This document shows, one piece after another, positions 1-6,103 of a stretch of 6,218 nt of DNA. A program made the translations under genes and the position numbers. Source of the stretch: an uncultured beta proteobacterium (lineage in GTDB: Bacteria > Pseudomonadota > Gammaproteobacteria > Burkholderiales > Burkholderiaceae_C); NCBI GenBank assembly GCA_903944555.1, contig CAJASG010000691.1:1-6218 (forward strand), in the 5' to 3' direction. Below the pieces are notes generated by a model. That model was not told the DNA's origin, did no database searches, and was given only the letters and a program-made list of their open reading frames with translations. The stretch's first letter is position 1, and each line of letters opens with the position of its first letter.

Positions 1-380
1 ATGTCAACTTCAATACCGTACCTTGGGTGATCTACACCAGCCCAGAGATTGCCTGGGTCGGCCGTACCGAGCAGCAGCTTAAGGCCGATGGCGTGGCATA
101 CAAGGCGGGTTCTTTCCCGTTCCTGGCCAATGGCCGTGCCCGCGCGCTGGGTGACACCACGGGTTTTGTCAAGTTTTTGGCGGATGCCACGACTGACGAA
201 ATTCTGGGGGTACACATTGTTGGCCCACAAGCCAGCGAGTTGATCTCGGAAGCCGTGGTGGCCATGGAGTTCAAAGCTAGTGCTGAGGATATTGCCCGCA
301 TCTGCCATGCGCACCCGTCTTTGAGCGAAGCCACCAAGGAAGCTGCTTTGGCGGTGGATAAGCGGACGTTGAACTTCTAA
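1..380 (+). CDS. lpdA: Dihydrolipoyl dehydrogenase (E3), C-terminal part only
   Basis: This is the 3' end of a gene cut by the left window edge; the first complete codon starts at base 3 and TAA is at 378-380, leaving about 125 residues. E3 is an FAD flavoprotein that reoxidises the dihydrolipoyl group of 2-oxoacid dehydrogenase complexes with NAD+. The part present is the C-terminal dimerisation domain. It opens with the family's [12 protein letters not shown] segment and contains [15 protein letters not shown] and the [15 protein letters not shown] strand-helix. It ends with the catalytic HAHPSLSE motif: the active-site His is the codon at 312-314 and its partner Glu is at 327-329, so the active-site base is intact. 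The redox disulfide and FAD/NAD domains lie outside the window. In related Burkholderiales this gene follows odhA and odhB (2-oxoglutarate dehydrogenase E1 and E2), so the same complex is inferred here. The GTG at 27 is an internal Val codon, not a start. Confidence 0.95.
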   Translation, partial: VNFNTVPWVIYTSPEIAWVGRTEQQLKADGVAYKAGSFPFLANGRARALGDTTGFVKFLADATTDEILGVHIVGPQASELISEAVVAMEFKASAEDIARICHAHPSLSEATKEAALAVDKRTLNF

Positions 381-390
381 AAAATTAGAT

Positions 391-447
391 ATGAAAATGG
401 CCTCTAGCCCCCGTGGATACTGCGCAAGCAGCTATTAAATAAATAGC
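391..447. repeat. Candidate Comamonadaceae intergenic repeat with small hairpin
   Basis: The 76-bp gap between lpdA and zapE holds a segment containing GGCCTCTAGC, then TGCGCAAGCAGC, and ending in an exact 6-bp inverted repeat (GCTATT at 431-436, five-base loop, AATAGC at 442-447). The words 'cctctagc ... gcaagcagctatt ... aatag' match my memory of a short element scattered between genes in Rhodoferax and Polaromonas genomes. Only one copy is in this window, so the repeat claim cannot be shown here. No T-run follows the hairpin, so it is not a typical intrinsic terminator. It may mark the lpdA/zapE boundary or a processing site. Confidence 0.5.
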
Positions 448-456
448 AGTAACACA

Positions 457-1569
457 GTGAAGTCACCCTCATTGAGTGTCAGGCAGACCTACGAGGCGGA
501 GTTGACCGCCAGAGGCTACACCGCAGATCCGGCGCAACTGCGTGCTGTGGACGCGTTGGAGCGTTGCGCCTTGGAGTGGTCAGCCTTCAAGGAAAAGCGT
601 TCCAACGCCTTGAAGAAGTTGATCAACCGACCCGACATCCCCCGTGGGGTGTATATGTTTGGTGGGGTGGGGCGCGGTAAAAGCTTTCTTATGGATTGCT
701 TTTACAACGCTGTGCCCTTGAAACGCAAGACCCGTTTGCATTTCCACGAGTTCATGCGGGAAGTGCACCGTGAATTGGCGGATATGCAGGGCACGGTGAA
801 TCCACTGGATGAGTTGGCCAAGCGCATGGCCAAGCGGTTCCGTTTGATCTGTTTTGACGAATTCCATGTGGCTGACATTACGGATGCCATGATCTTGCAC
901 CGCTTGCTGTCGGCCTTGTTTGACAACGGTGTGGGGTTTGTGACGACCTCCAACTTTCGTCCGAGTGACCTGTATCCCGGTGGTATGCACCGGGACCGGA
1001 TATTGCCGGCGATCAAGCTGTTGAACGACCAGTTGGATGTGCTCAGTGTGGACAATGGCACGGATTACCGCAAGCGCACACTGGAAGCTGTGGAGCTTTA
1101 CCACGTACCCAACGGGCCCGTTGCCGACAAGGCCATGGAAGCCGCGTTTAACGCATTGGCCGAGTCGCACGATGAAGATCCAGTGCTGCACATTGAAGCA
1201 CGCCAAATCCATGCTCGACGCAAGGCTGGTGGTGTGGTGTGGTTTGACTTCAAGTCGCTGTGCGGCGGGCCCCGCTCACAGAACGACTATTTGGAAATCG
1301 CTTCGCGGTTTCACACCGTGTTTTTGAGCGATGTACCCCATATGCCGGTACGCATGGCGTCCGAGGCACGGCGGTTTACTTGGCTGGTGGATGTGCTGTA
1401 CGACCGACGCGTCAAGCTGCTGATGTCGGCCGAGGTGGCTCCGCCAGACTTGTACACCGAAGGCCCCATGTCCCACGAGTTTCCGCGCACAGTCTCTCGA
1501 CTCCATGAGATGCAGTCGCAGGAGTTTTTGTCGCTGGAGCGGCGTCTGGTTGATACCCGTTTGACATGA
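457..1569 (+). CDS. zapE: Cell division protein ZapE (AFG1-like P-loop ATPase)
   Basis: ZapE is a cytoplasmic ATPase of the AFG1/LACE1 family. In E. coli it acts on the Z-ring during constriction and reduces FtsZ polymer stability in the presence of ATP. The 370 residues match the family's usual length. Visible motifs are Walker A GGVGRGKS (residues 69-76, Lys75), the family-typical LHFHEFMREVH (94-104), Walker B LICFDEF (130-136, Asp134-Glu135), a sensor-1-like TTSN (163-166), and the late GGVVWFDF, GGPRSQNDY and EARRFTWLVDVLYD blocks. The start is taken as GTG 457; an in-frame TAA at 436-438 prevents any longer form. A shorter form from TTG at 472 is possible, because homologues I recall begin close to the VRQTYEAEL segment. 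No strong Shine-Dalgarno is visible. Only 76 bp separates it from lpdA, so co-transcription from upstream is plausible. Its TGA overlaps the next gene's ATG. Confidence 0.95.
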   Translation: MKSPSLSVRQTYEAELTARGYTADPAQLRAVDALERCALEWSAFKEKRSNALKKLINRPDIPRGVYMFGGVGRGKSFLMDCFYNAVPLKRKTRLHFHEFMREVHRELADMQGTVNPLDELAKRMAKRFRLICFDEFHVADITDAMILHRLLSALFDNGVGFVTTSNFRPSDLYPGGMHRDRILPAIKLLNDQLDVLSVDNGTDYRKRTLEAVELYHVPNGPVADKAMEAAFNALAESHDEDPVLHIEARQIHARRKAGGVVWFDFKSLCGGPRSQNDYLEIASRFHTVFLSDVPHMPVRMASEARRFTWLVDVLYDRRVKLLMSAEVAPPDLYTEGPMSHEFPRTVSRLHEMQSQEFLSLERRLVDTRLT

Positions 1570-2183
1570 AGGTATTGGGCGTTATTTTGAGTGGACTGGC
1601 TGCAATGGCGTTGCATCCGCTGGCGTGGAGTCAGCAAGATACTTCACAGGGGCCGGAGAAAGTTGCCGCTGAACGTTTGCGTATCGAGCAACAACGTCAA
1701 ATAGCAACAGTGGAACTGAATGCACAAGAGCAAGCCTGTCAATCCAAGTTCGTAGTGACGTCCTGTGTTCAGGACGTTGGCAGGCGTCGTATCGCCATGC
1801 TGGCGGATCTGAAACGCCAAGAAGCCTCTCTCAACGACGCCGAGCGTCGAAAAAGAGGGGCAGAGCAGCGGGCACGTAGCGTGGACAAAGCGGCAGAGCG
1901 TGCGAACAGCGATGCAGAATTGTCTGCCCTGCCCACGTCGACGCAGCTTGACCGGAAGATGGCACAGGAGAGCAAAGTTTTGCAACATCGCAACATTGCT
2001 TCCCAGTCAGCAGGAGGCGCAACTAAGCCCGAGATTCAAACTGGCCTAACCTTGTCGGACAAGCAAAGTAGTAGGAATGCATACGCACAGCGTATAGAAG
2101 ATGCTAGGTTGAGACGGGTCGAACGAGACAAACGAATCCAAGAGCAGTCTAAAACGGTCATCCCCTTACCAACTCGCCCTTAG
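1566..2183 (+). CDS. Exported coiled-coil-rich protein of unknown function, coupled to zapE
   Basis: The ATG overlaps the zapE stop in the sequence ATGA (1566-1569), which suggests translational coupling. The 205-residue product starts with a Sec-type signal: Lys2, a hydrophobic stretch at about residues 3-16, and a plausible signal peptidase I site after Ala20-Trp21-Ser22. There is no lipobox. The mature part is strongly charged, mostly Arg, Glu, Gln and Ala. A helical section spans about 31-115 and a second Arg/Glu-rich helix about 170-195, with a low-complexity linker between them. Its only two cysteines, Cys58 and Cys67, could form a periplasmic disulfide. The core around them (QACQSKFVVTSC, then RRRIAMLADLKRQEASLNDAERRKR) resembles a conserved hypothetical protein I recall next to zapE in other Comamonadaceae. 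No enzymatic motif is visible. Genome pipelines may label such proteins TolA-like because of composition alone, which I do not support. Function is unknown; an envelope or division role is only a guess from its neighbour. Confidence 0.85.
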   Translation: MKVLGVILSGLAAMALHPLAWSQQDTSQGPEKVAAERLRIEQQRQIATVELNAQEQACQSKFVVTSCVQDVGRRRIAMLADLKRQEASLNDAERRKRGAEQRARSVDKAAERANSDAELSALPTSTQLDRKMAQESKVLQHRNIASQSAGGATKPEIQTGLTLSDKQSSRNAYAQRIEDARLRRVERDKRIQEQSKTVIPLPTRP

Positions 2184-2207
2184 TGCGCGTAGCTGGCGGT
2201 TGTTCCT

Positions 2208-2230
2208 GCCAGCAGCGAGTGCTGGCTTTT
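2208..2230 (+). terminator. Rho-independent terminator of the lpdA-zapE unit
   Basis: A perfect 7-bp stem (GCCAGCA at 2208-2214, TGCTGGC at 2220-2226) with loop GCGAG is followed directly by TTTT (2227-2230). It lies 24 bases after the stop of the exported-protein gene and touches the last two bases of the convergent phosphatase gene. Read on the minus strand, the stem is followed by mixed sequence without a T-run, so it should act mainly on rightward transcripts. An upstream GCTGGC (2192-2197) can pair with the same left arm, giving a mutually exclusive 6-bp hairpin. Confidence 0.75.
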
Positions 2231-2987
2231 AGGCCAAAGGCTCAAGCTTGACGACTATCAGCGACAGGTTGTCACCGGTGCCATGACCCCGCGAGCGGGC
2301 CTTTTCAATCAGAAACTCAGTCGCCTCGCGAGCCGATAGGGTGGAGAGAACGGAGCCGATCTCCCCGGTATTGAAATAATGCCAAACACCGTCACTGCAG
2401 GTCATAAGCACGTCACCGGGACGCAGTTGGGGAATGAAGTGAAAATCGACCGGCGGGTCGGTTTCTGTACCTAGGCAACCCATCAAAATGTTGGATTGGG
2501 GATGCACGGCGGCTTGTTCTTCGGTGAGCTCTCCCCGATTGACCAAGGCCTGCACATACGAGTGGTCCATGGTGCGCTTGACGAAGCGGTTCCCGTGGTA
2601 GTGATAAATGCGTGAATCACCAGTGTGGGCCCAATGGCAATCCCCTCTCGGGTTGATTAAAAAAGCAGCAAGAGTGCTATGGGGCTCTTCTTCAGCCGAT
2701 ATTGCGGTCAATTTGATAACAATGTGTGCTTCCTGGACAATTTGCATCAGGGTCGCAGCGGCATCGTCCGTTTGTGGGTCGTACCGGTCAAATAACTGTT
2801 TGGCTGTCATCATGACCTGGTCAGACGCCTTTCTACCACCACTGCGCCCCCCCATTCCGTCCGCCACGATCGCAAGGATGCAGCCGTTGTCGCGCGGATG
2901 CTTCAGCAGTGCAACTTGATCTTGCTGGTAATCGCGGTCGCCCTTGTGGATGCCGGTTGATGCAGTGAGTCGGTAACCAGTGGCCAT
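2229..2987 (-). CDS. PP2C-family serine/threonine protein phosphatase
   Basis: This is a metal-dependent (Mn2+/Mg2+) protein phosphatase expected to be cytoplasmic, as no signal or membrane segment is visible. From the ATG at 2987 it has 252 residues, the size of a single bacterial PP2C domain. The metal-site and catalytic motifs are present in order: RDYQQDQ (18-24, Asp23), VADGMGG (41-47, Asp43), the HTGDSRIYHY block (121-130, Asp124), DHS (141-143), HPQSNILMGCLG (162-173), CSDG (197-200, Asp199) and GDN (238-240, Asp239). All expected acidic residues are kept, so it should be active. A TTG at 3008 would add seven residues (MLLKQPS). I prefer the ATG because the extra residues look non-domain, although neither start has a strong Shine-Dalgarno. 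A TAG at 3015-3017 blocks longer forms. No partner kinase or FHA-domain gene is in the window, so its substrate is unknown. It is transcribed alone and converges on the zapE unit. Confidence 0.93.
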   Translation of the reverse strand: MATGYRLTASTGIHKGDRDYQQDQVALLKHPRDNGCILAIVADGMGGRSGGRKASDQVMMTAKQLFDRYDPQTDDAAATLMQIVQEAHIVIKLTAISAEEEPHSTLAAFLINPRGDCHWAHTGDSRIYHYHGNRFVKRTMDHSYVQALVNRGELTEEQAAVHPQSNILMGCLGTETDPPVDFHFIPQLRPGDVLMTCSDGVWHYFNTGEIGSVLSTLSAREATEFLIEKARSRGHGTGDNLSLIVVKLEPLA

Positions 2988-3100
2988 TGAAGGTTGCTTT
3001 AGAAGCAATACTTTCTAAGAAAATGAGTGTCTGGCCGTATTATCCAGCTAGCCCATTCTATTTGGGCACCATTTAACCCGTACTTTCCCCCATTTATCCT
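2988..3100. promoter_or_regulatory. Divergent intergenic region between PP2C and ydcH-yoaA genes
   Basis: Both flanking units must start in or near this AT-richer gap. A -10-like sequence is readable on both strands at nearly the same place: GATAAT on the minus strand (3044 to 3039) and TATTAT on the plus strand (3038-3043). Neither has a convincing -35 at 16-18 bp, so the assignment is weak. A small inverted repeat, GCCCA (3051-3055) and TGGGC (3063-3067), could be an operator or a chance hairpin. No recognisable LexA-type box (CTGT-N8-ACAG) is visible, although helicases of this family can be damage-inducible in other bacteria. Confidence 0.3.
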
Positions 3101-3304
3101 TTGACTGCAAATCTTCGCTCCCCCGAACGCCGCCTTATCGAGTTACGGATAGAACACGGTGACCTTGACGCCTTGATTGACAAGGCCGCAGTTGATGCCC
3201 CTGTCGATGAGCTGATGATGCGCCGTTTGAAAAAAAAGCGACTGGCTTTGCGAGATGAAATCTCGCGTGTGGAATGCGGCTTGCAACCCGATGAACCCGC
3301 CTGA
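3101..3304 (+). CDS. Small YdcH/DUF465-family coiled-coil protein
   Basis: This 67-residue, charged, helical protein fits the YdcH-like DUF465 family by size and pattern. It has an amphipathic first helix (about residues 8-29, ERRLIELRIEHGDLDALID), a short turn with Pro-Val-Asp-Glu, and a second helix with the typical RRLKKKRLALRDEISR run (41-56). No catalytic residues are apparent. The family's function is essentially unknown; small antiparallel coiled-coil proteins like this usually act by binding partners. The start is set at TTG 3101, as there is no ATG or GTG upstream in frame before the TAA at 3074-3076. The resulting N-terminus (MTANLRSPERRL) resembles homologues I recall. The Shine-Dalgarno is poor, so the start is less certain than the gene. 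It is immediately followed, in the same frame, by the yoaA helicase gene and is almost surely co-transcribed with it. Confidence 0.8.
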   Translation: MTANLRSPERRLIELRIEHGDLDALIDKAAVDAPVDELMMRRLKKKRLALRDEISRVECGLQPDEPA

Positions 3305-3307
3305 TTG

Positions 3308-5320
3308 ATGGGCTTACAGGATGCTGTACAGCGTGTTTTTGATGAGGGAGGCGCACTCGCGCAGACGGTAGAAAAATTCAAACCCCGTTCCGGTCAAACC
3401 AAGATGGCACTTGAAGTGGCTCACACCATCGAGCACGGAGGTGTACTGGTTGCGGAGGCGGGCACTGGTGTTGGTAAGACCTTTGCCTATTTGGTTCCGG
3501 CGTTGCTTAGCGGCGAACGTGTTTTACTGTCTACGGCCACAAAGGCGCTGCAAGACCAGTTGTTTGGTCGTGACATTCCGCAGTTGATGGCCGTACTTGG
3601 CGTACCTGTTCGTGTGGCTTTGCTAAAAGGGCGTGGCAGCTATCTGTGTTTACAGCGCTTGGCGTATGCCCGGCTGGATGCCCACCCGATGGACCCTGGC
3701 ACCATGCGCCAGTTGGCGCGTGTTGAAGAATGGTCGGTCAGCACGCGCGCAGGGGATATGGCGGAGCTGACGGGCCTGGACGACGGGTCGTTTCTTATTC
3801 CATTGGTCACATCCACGCGCGAAAACTGTTTGGGAGCACGATGTCCTAAAGTTCAGAGTTGCCATGTCAATCTTGCTCGCAGAGATGCCATGTCGGCGGA
3901 TGTGGTGGTGGTCAACCACCATTTGTTTTTTGCCGATTTGAATGTGCGTGAGTCGGGCGTTGCGGAGTTGTTGCCATCGGTGACGGCGGTTGTTTTTGAT
4001 GAAGCCCACCAACTTAACGAGATCGGGGTTCAGTTTCTTGGACAGCAACTGACCACCGGCCAGCTGACAGGGTTTTGCCGTGATCTTGCGCTGCAAGGGG
4101 CCCGATGGGCGCGTGGCCTGGCCAATTGGCATCTGATGGTGATGGATATCGAGCGCGCCATTGCTGCGTTACGCCGGGTGTGTGGCGATGCCGATCGCAC
4201 GGATAGAAGACGCTGGAATGCCAGTGGCCCGCAGGGTATTTCTTCTTCTGCATGGATTGCCGTTATGGAGGGTTTGCGTACCGCTGTACAGGCTGCGGAG
4301 GTGGCTTTGCTAACGGTGGCGGAAATGGCCCCCGATATGCAAGCCCTTCAGGTTCGTTCAGTTCATTTTCTTGAAAAAATCAACAACTTTTCGCAGCCAT
4401 TGCCGCCTGGGCTAGTTCGTTGGTTGGAGTCTGGCAAACAGATCAGGCTGGTGGAGTCGCCACTGGACATCGCTGATGCGATGCGGGGTCGTGTCATGGG
4501 TGGGGGCGCAGAGCAGGCGGGACGGCGCTCTTGGATATTCACCTCTGCAACACTGGGGAGTGACGCTGATATGGGGTGGTTTGTCGAGTCCTGTGGGCTG
4601 GCCGGAGCACAGTTGCTGCAGGTGGAAAGTCCATTTGACTATTCTGTCCAGGCATCCCTCTACATTCCAGCGCAGATGCCAAAACCTAGCGACCCTTCCC
4701 ACAGTAGCAGTGTCGCAATGCTGGTGGCCGAGGCGGCTGAAATACTGGGTGGGCGTACGCTGCTGTTGACCACGACTTTGCGGGCTATGCGCAGCATTGG
4801 CGACGCGTTAGCGCAATATTTTTCTCAAACCAGCGGTATTAATGTACTGGTACAAGGGCAGTCTCCTAAAAGGGAGCTGCTGGAGCGGTTCAGCCAGAGC
4901 TCTGAAAACGGCTCGGCCGGCTGTATTCTTGTGGCCTCTGCCTCGTTCTGGGAGGGCGTTGATATTCCAGGCGATGCGCTACAGATGGTGGTCATTGACA
5001 AGCTACCGTTTTCACCGCCAAGCGATCCGTTGGTCGAGGCCAAGGTGCGGCAGTTGGAATCCATTGGAAAAAATGCATTCAAGCACTTGCATCTGCCCCA
5101 AGCCGCGATTGCCCTGAAACAGGGGGCTGGTCGCCTGATTCGCCGGGAAACTGACCGTGGTGTGCTGGTCGTTTGTGATGTGCGCTTGACCCAGATGGGT
5201 TATGGGCGCAAGCTGCTGGCAGCGTTACCGGCCATGCCCGTCATTGGATCGCCGGATCATTTCAGGGACGCGTTGTACGCGCTTACCAAACCTTCCACCA
5301 CGGATCCAGATTTTTTCTAG
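3308..5320 (+). CDS. yoaA: YoaA-type Fe-S superfamily 2 DNA helicase (DinG/XPD-like)
   Basis: This is an ATP-dependent 5'-3' DNA helicase of the XPD/DinG family. E. coli YoaA works with the polymerase III chi subunit HolC in tolerance of replication-blocking damage. From ATG 3308 it has 670 residues. Motifs in order: Walker A EAGTGVGKT (50-58, Lys57); TATKALQDQL (76-85); four iron-sulfur cluster cysteines, Cys114, Cys174, Cys179 and Cys185; VVVNHHLF (200-207); the DEAH box (231-234); motif III IFTSATLG (410-417); FWEGVDIPG (547-555); and motif VI QGAGRLIRR (605-613). Wording around LLKGRGSYLCL, ENCLGARC and DEAHQL is closer to YoaA than to E. coli DinG. All catalytic and cluster residues are intact. 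TTG at 3305 is an alternative start one codon upstream. No clear Shine-Dalgarno precedes either, so expression probably depends on coupling to the preceding small gene. The 3' end overlaps bamD on the other strand. Confidence 0.95.
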   Translation: MGLQDAVQRVFDEGGALAQTVEKFKPRSGQTKMALEVAHTIEHGGVLVAEAGTGVGKTFAYLVPALLSGERVLLSTATKALQDQLFGRDIPQLMAVLGVPVRVALLKGRGSYLCLQRLAYARLDAHPMDPGTMRQLARVEEWSVSTRAGDMAELTGLDDGSFLIPLVTSTRENCLGARCPKVQSCHVNLARRDAMSADVVVVNHHLFFADLNVRESGVAELLPSVTAVVFDEAHQLNEIGVQFLGQQLTTGQLTGFCRDLALQGARWARGLANWHLMVMDIERAIAALRRVCGDADRTDRRRWNASGPQGISSSAWIAVMEGLRTAVQAAEVALLTVAEMAPDMQALQVRSVHFLEKINNFSQPLPPGLVRWLESGKQIRLVESPLDIADAMRGRVMGGGAEQAGRRSWIFTSATLGSDADMGWFVESCGLAGAQLLQVESPFDYSVQASLYIPAQMPKPSDPSHSSSVAMLVAEAAEILGGRTLLLTTTLRAMRSIGDALAQYFSQTSGINVLVQGQSPKRELLERFSQSSENGSAGCILVASASFWEGVDIPGDALQMVVIDKLPFSPPSDPLVEAKVRQLESIGKNAFKHLHLPQAAIALKQGAGRLIRRETDRGVLVVCDVRLTQMGYGRKLLAALPAMPVIGSPDHFRDALYALTKPSTTDPDFF

Positions 5321-6089
5321 AACCCCGCAGCAAGAACTCTGACTGAGGATAGTTCTTCTCTAGCACCCGCTTTGCATCGTCGCGTAATTGCTCCAATCCG
5401 AGGGCATCGTAAGATTTATAAATGATAAACAACGCTTCTTCAATGGCCGGTACGTCTCTGTAGTCCGCCACCGTAAGTTGTGCACGATTGATGGCTGCCA
5501 AGTAGGCGCCACGTTTGTAGTAGTAGCGTGCGACGTACACTTCATATTGTGCTAGCGAGCTCACAATGTAGGTCATGCGCTGGTGGGCATCCGGTGTGTA
5601 GCGGGATTCTGGAAAACGCGTGACCAGCTCCTTGAATGCCTCAAATGATTCTTTGGACGCTTTTTGGTCCCGTTCAGCCAAGTCTTGACGGGTGACTGCG
5701 GACAGCAAGCCAAGGTCATCGTTAAAGCTGATAATTCCCTTCAGGTAGAGCGCATAGTCAAAAGCGGGACTGGCGGGATGGAGCTTCATGAAACGCTCCA
5801 GCGTTGCAAGCGCTTGCGCTGGCTCTGCAGATTTGTAGTGTGCGTAGGCTTTGTCCAATTGCGCTTGTTGCGCTAGGGGCGTTCCTGCCGCACGGGCCTC
5901 CAGCTTTTCCAATAGCGGGACGGCTTTTTCCCATTGGCCCGTTGCCATTTCATCTTTGGCTTCGGCGTAGAGCTTGTTAGGGCTCATGCCTGCGGTTTTG
6001 TCCACTGGAGTGGTCGAGCAGCTGGTCAGCAATAATGCGCCAGTCGTCAACAGGGGGGCAATGACGGCTGATAATTTGACACGAAGCAT
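5283..6089 (-). CDS. bamD: Outer membrane assembly lipoprotein BamD (ComL)
   Basis: BamD is an essential lipoprotein of the BAM complex. It sits on the periplasmic face of the outer membrane and works with BamA to fold and insert beta-barrel proteins. The 268-residue product has a lipoprotein signal: Arg3/Lys5, a hydrophobic core, and lipobox LTSC with the lipidated Cys24. Ser at +2 fits outer-membrane sorting. The rest is a TPR-like helical array: YAEAKDEMATGQWEKAVPLL (41-60), AYAHYKSAEPAQALATLERF (81-100), the family-typical ESRYTPDAHQRM (161-172), YYYKRGAYLAAINRAQ (189-204), and a C-terminal helix ending LDPWWKVW. E. coli BamD is about 245 residues, so this one is slightly longer. ATG 6089 gives a well-placed signal peptide; AAGAAAG lies nine bases upstream as a weak Shine-Dalgarno. 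A good promoter lies just beyond. The last 38 bases overlap the end of yoaA. Confidence 0.95.
   Translation of the reverse strand: MLRVKLSAVIAPLLTTGALLLTSCSTTPVDKTAGMSPNKLYAEAKDEMATGQWEKAVPLLEKLEARAAGTPLAQQAQLDKAYAHYKSAEPAQALATLERFMKLHPASPAFDYALYLKGIISFNDDLGLLSAVTRQDLAERDQKASKESFEAFKELVTRFPESRYTPDAHQRMTYIVSSLAQYEVYVARYYYKRGAYLAAINRAQLTVADYRDVPAIEEALFIIYKSYDALGLEQLRDDAKRVLEKNYPQSEFLLRGSRKNLDPWWKVW
6047..6075 (+). promoter_or_regulatory. Possible rluD promoter inside bamD coding region
   Basis: TCAACA (6047-6052) and GATAAT (6070-6075) are separated by exactly 17 bp, matching the sigma-70 consensus at 4/6 and 5/6 positions. Initiation would fall near 6082, about 22 bases before the proposed TTG start at 6104. 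A perfect TTGACA at 6076-6081 has no matching -10 downstream and may be a chance hit. This is a motif match only. Confidence 0.3.
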
Positions 6090-6103
6090 TCTGGGAAACT
6101 TTC

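Noticed and set aside
580..1212. A 210-codon open frame on the minus strand
   Set aside because: It lies wholly opposite zapE, whose motifs are unambiguous. Its translation is rich in His, Gln and Val with no recognisable domain, as expected for an antisense shadow.
2988..3008. TTG at 3008 as the phosphatase start, adding seven residues
   Set aside because: An in-frame ATG at 2987 directly precedes the domain, and the extra residues show no conserved feature. It is not excluded, since neither start has a strong Shine-Dalgarno.
3009..3100. A LexA box controlling the yoaA unit
   Set aside because: I looked for CTGT-N8-ACAG-like sequence upstream of the small gene and saw none.
3650..4132. A 160-codon open frame on the minus strand opposite yoaA
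   Set aside because: It is antisense to conserved helicase motifs, including the iron-sulfur cysteines and DEAH box, and has no domain features of its own.
5311..5316. A run of six T at the end of yoaA as a possible terminator
   Set aside because: No stable hairpin stands directly before it; the nearby GGATCC is a loopless palindrome. The run encodes the C-terminal Phe-Phe and lies inside both coding regions.
5664..5876. A 70-codon plus-strand open frame inside bamD
   Set aside because: It runs opposite well-conserved BamD TPR sequence and has no supporting motif.
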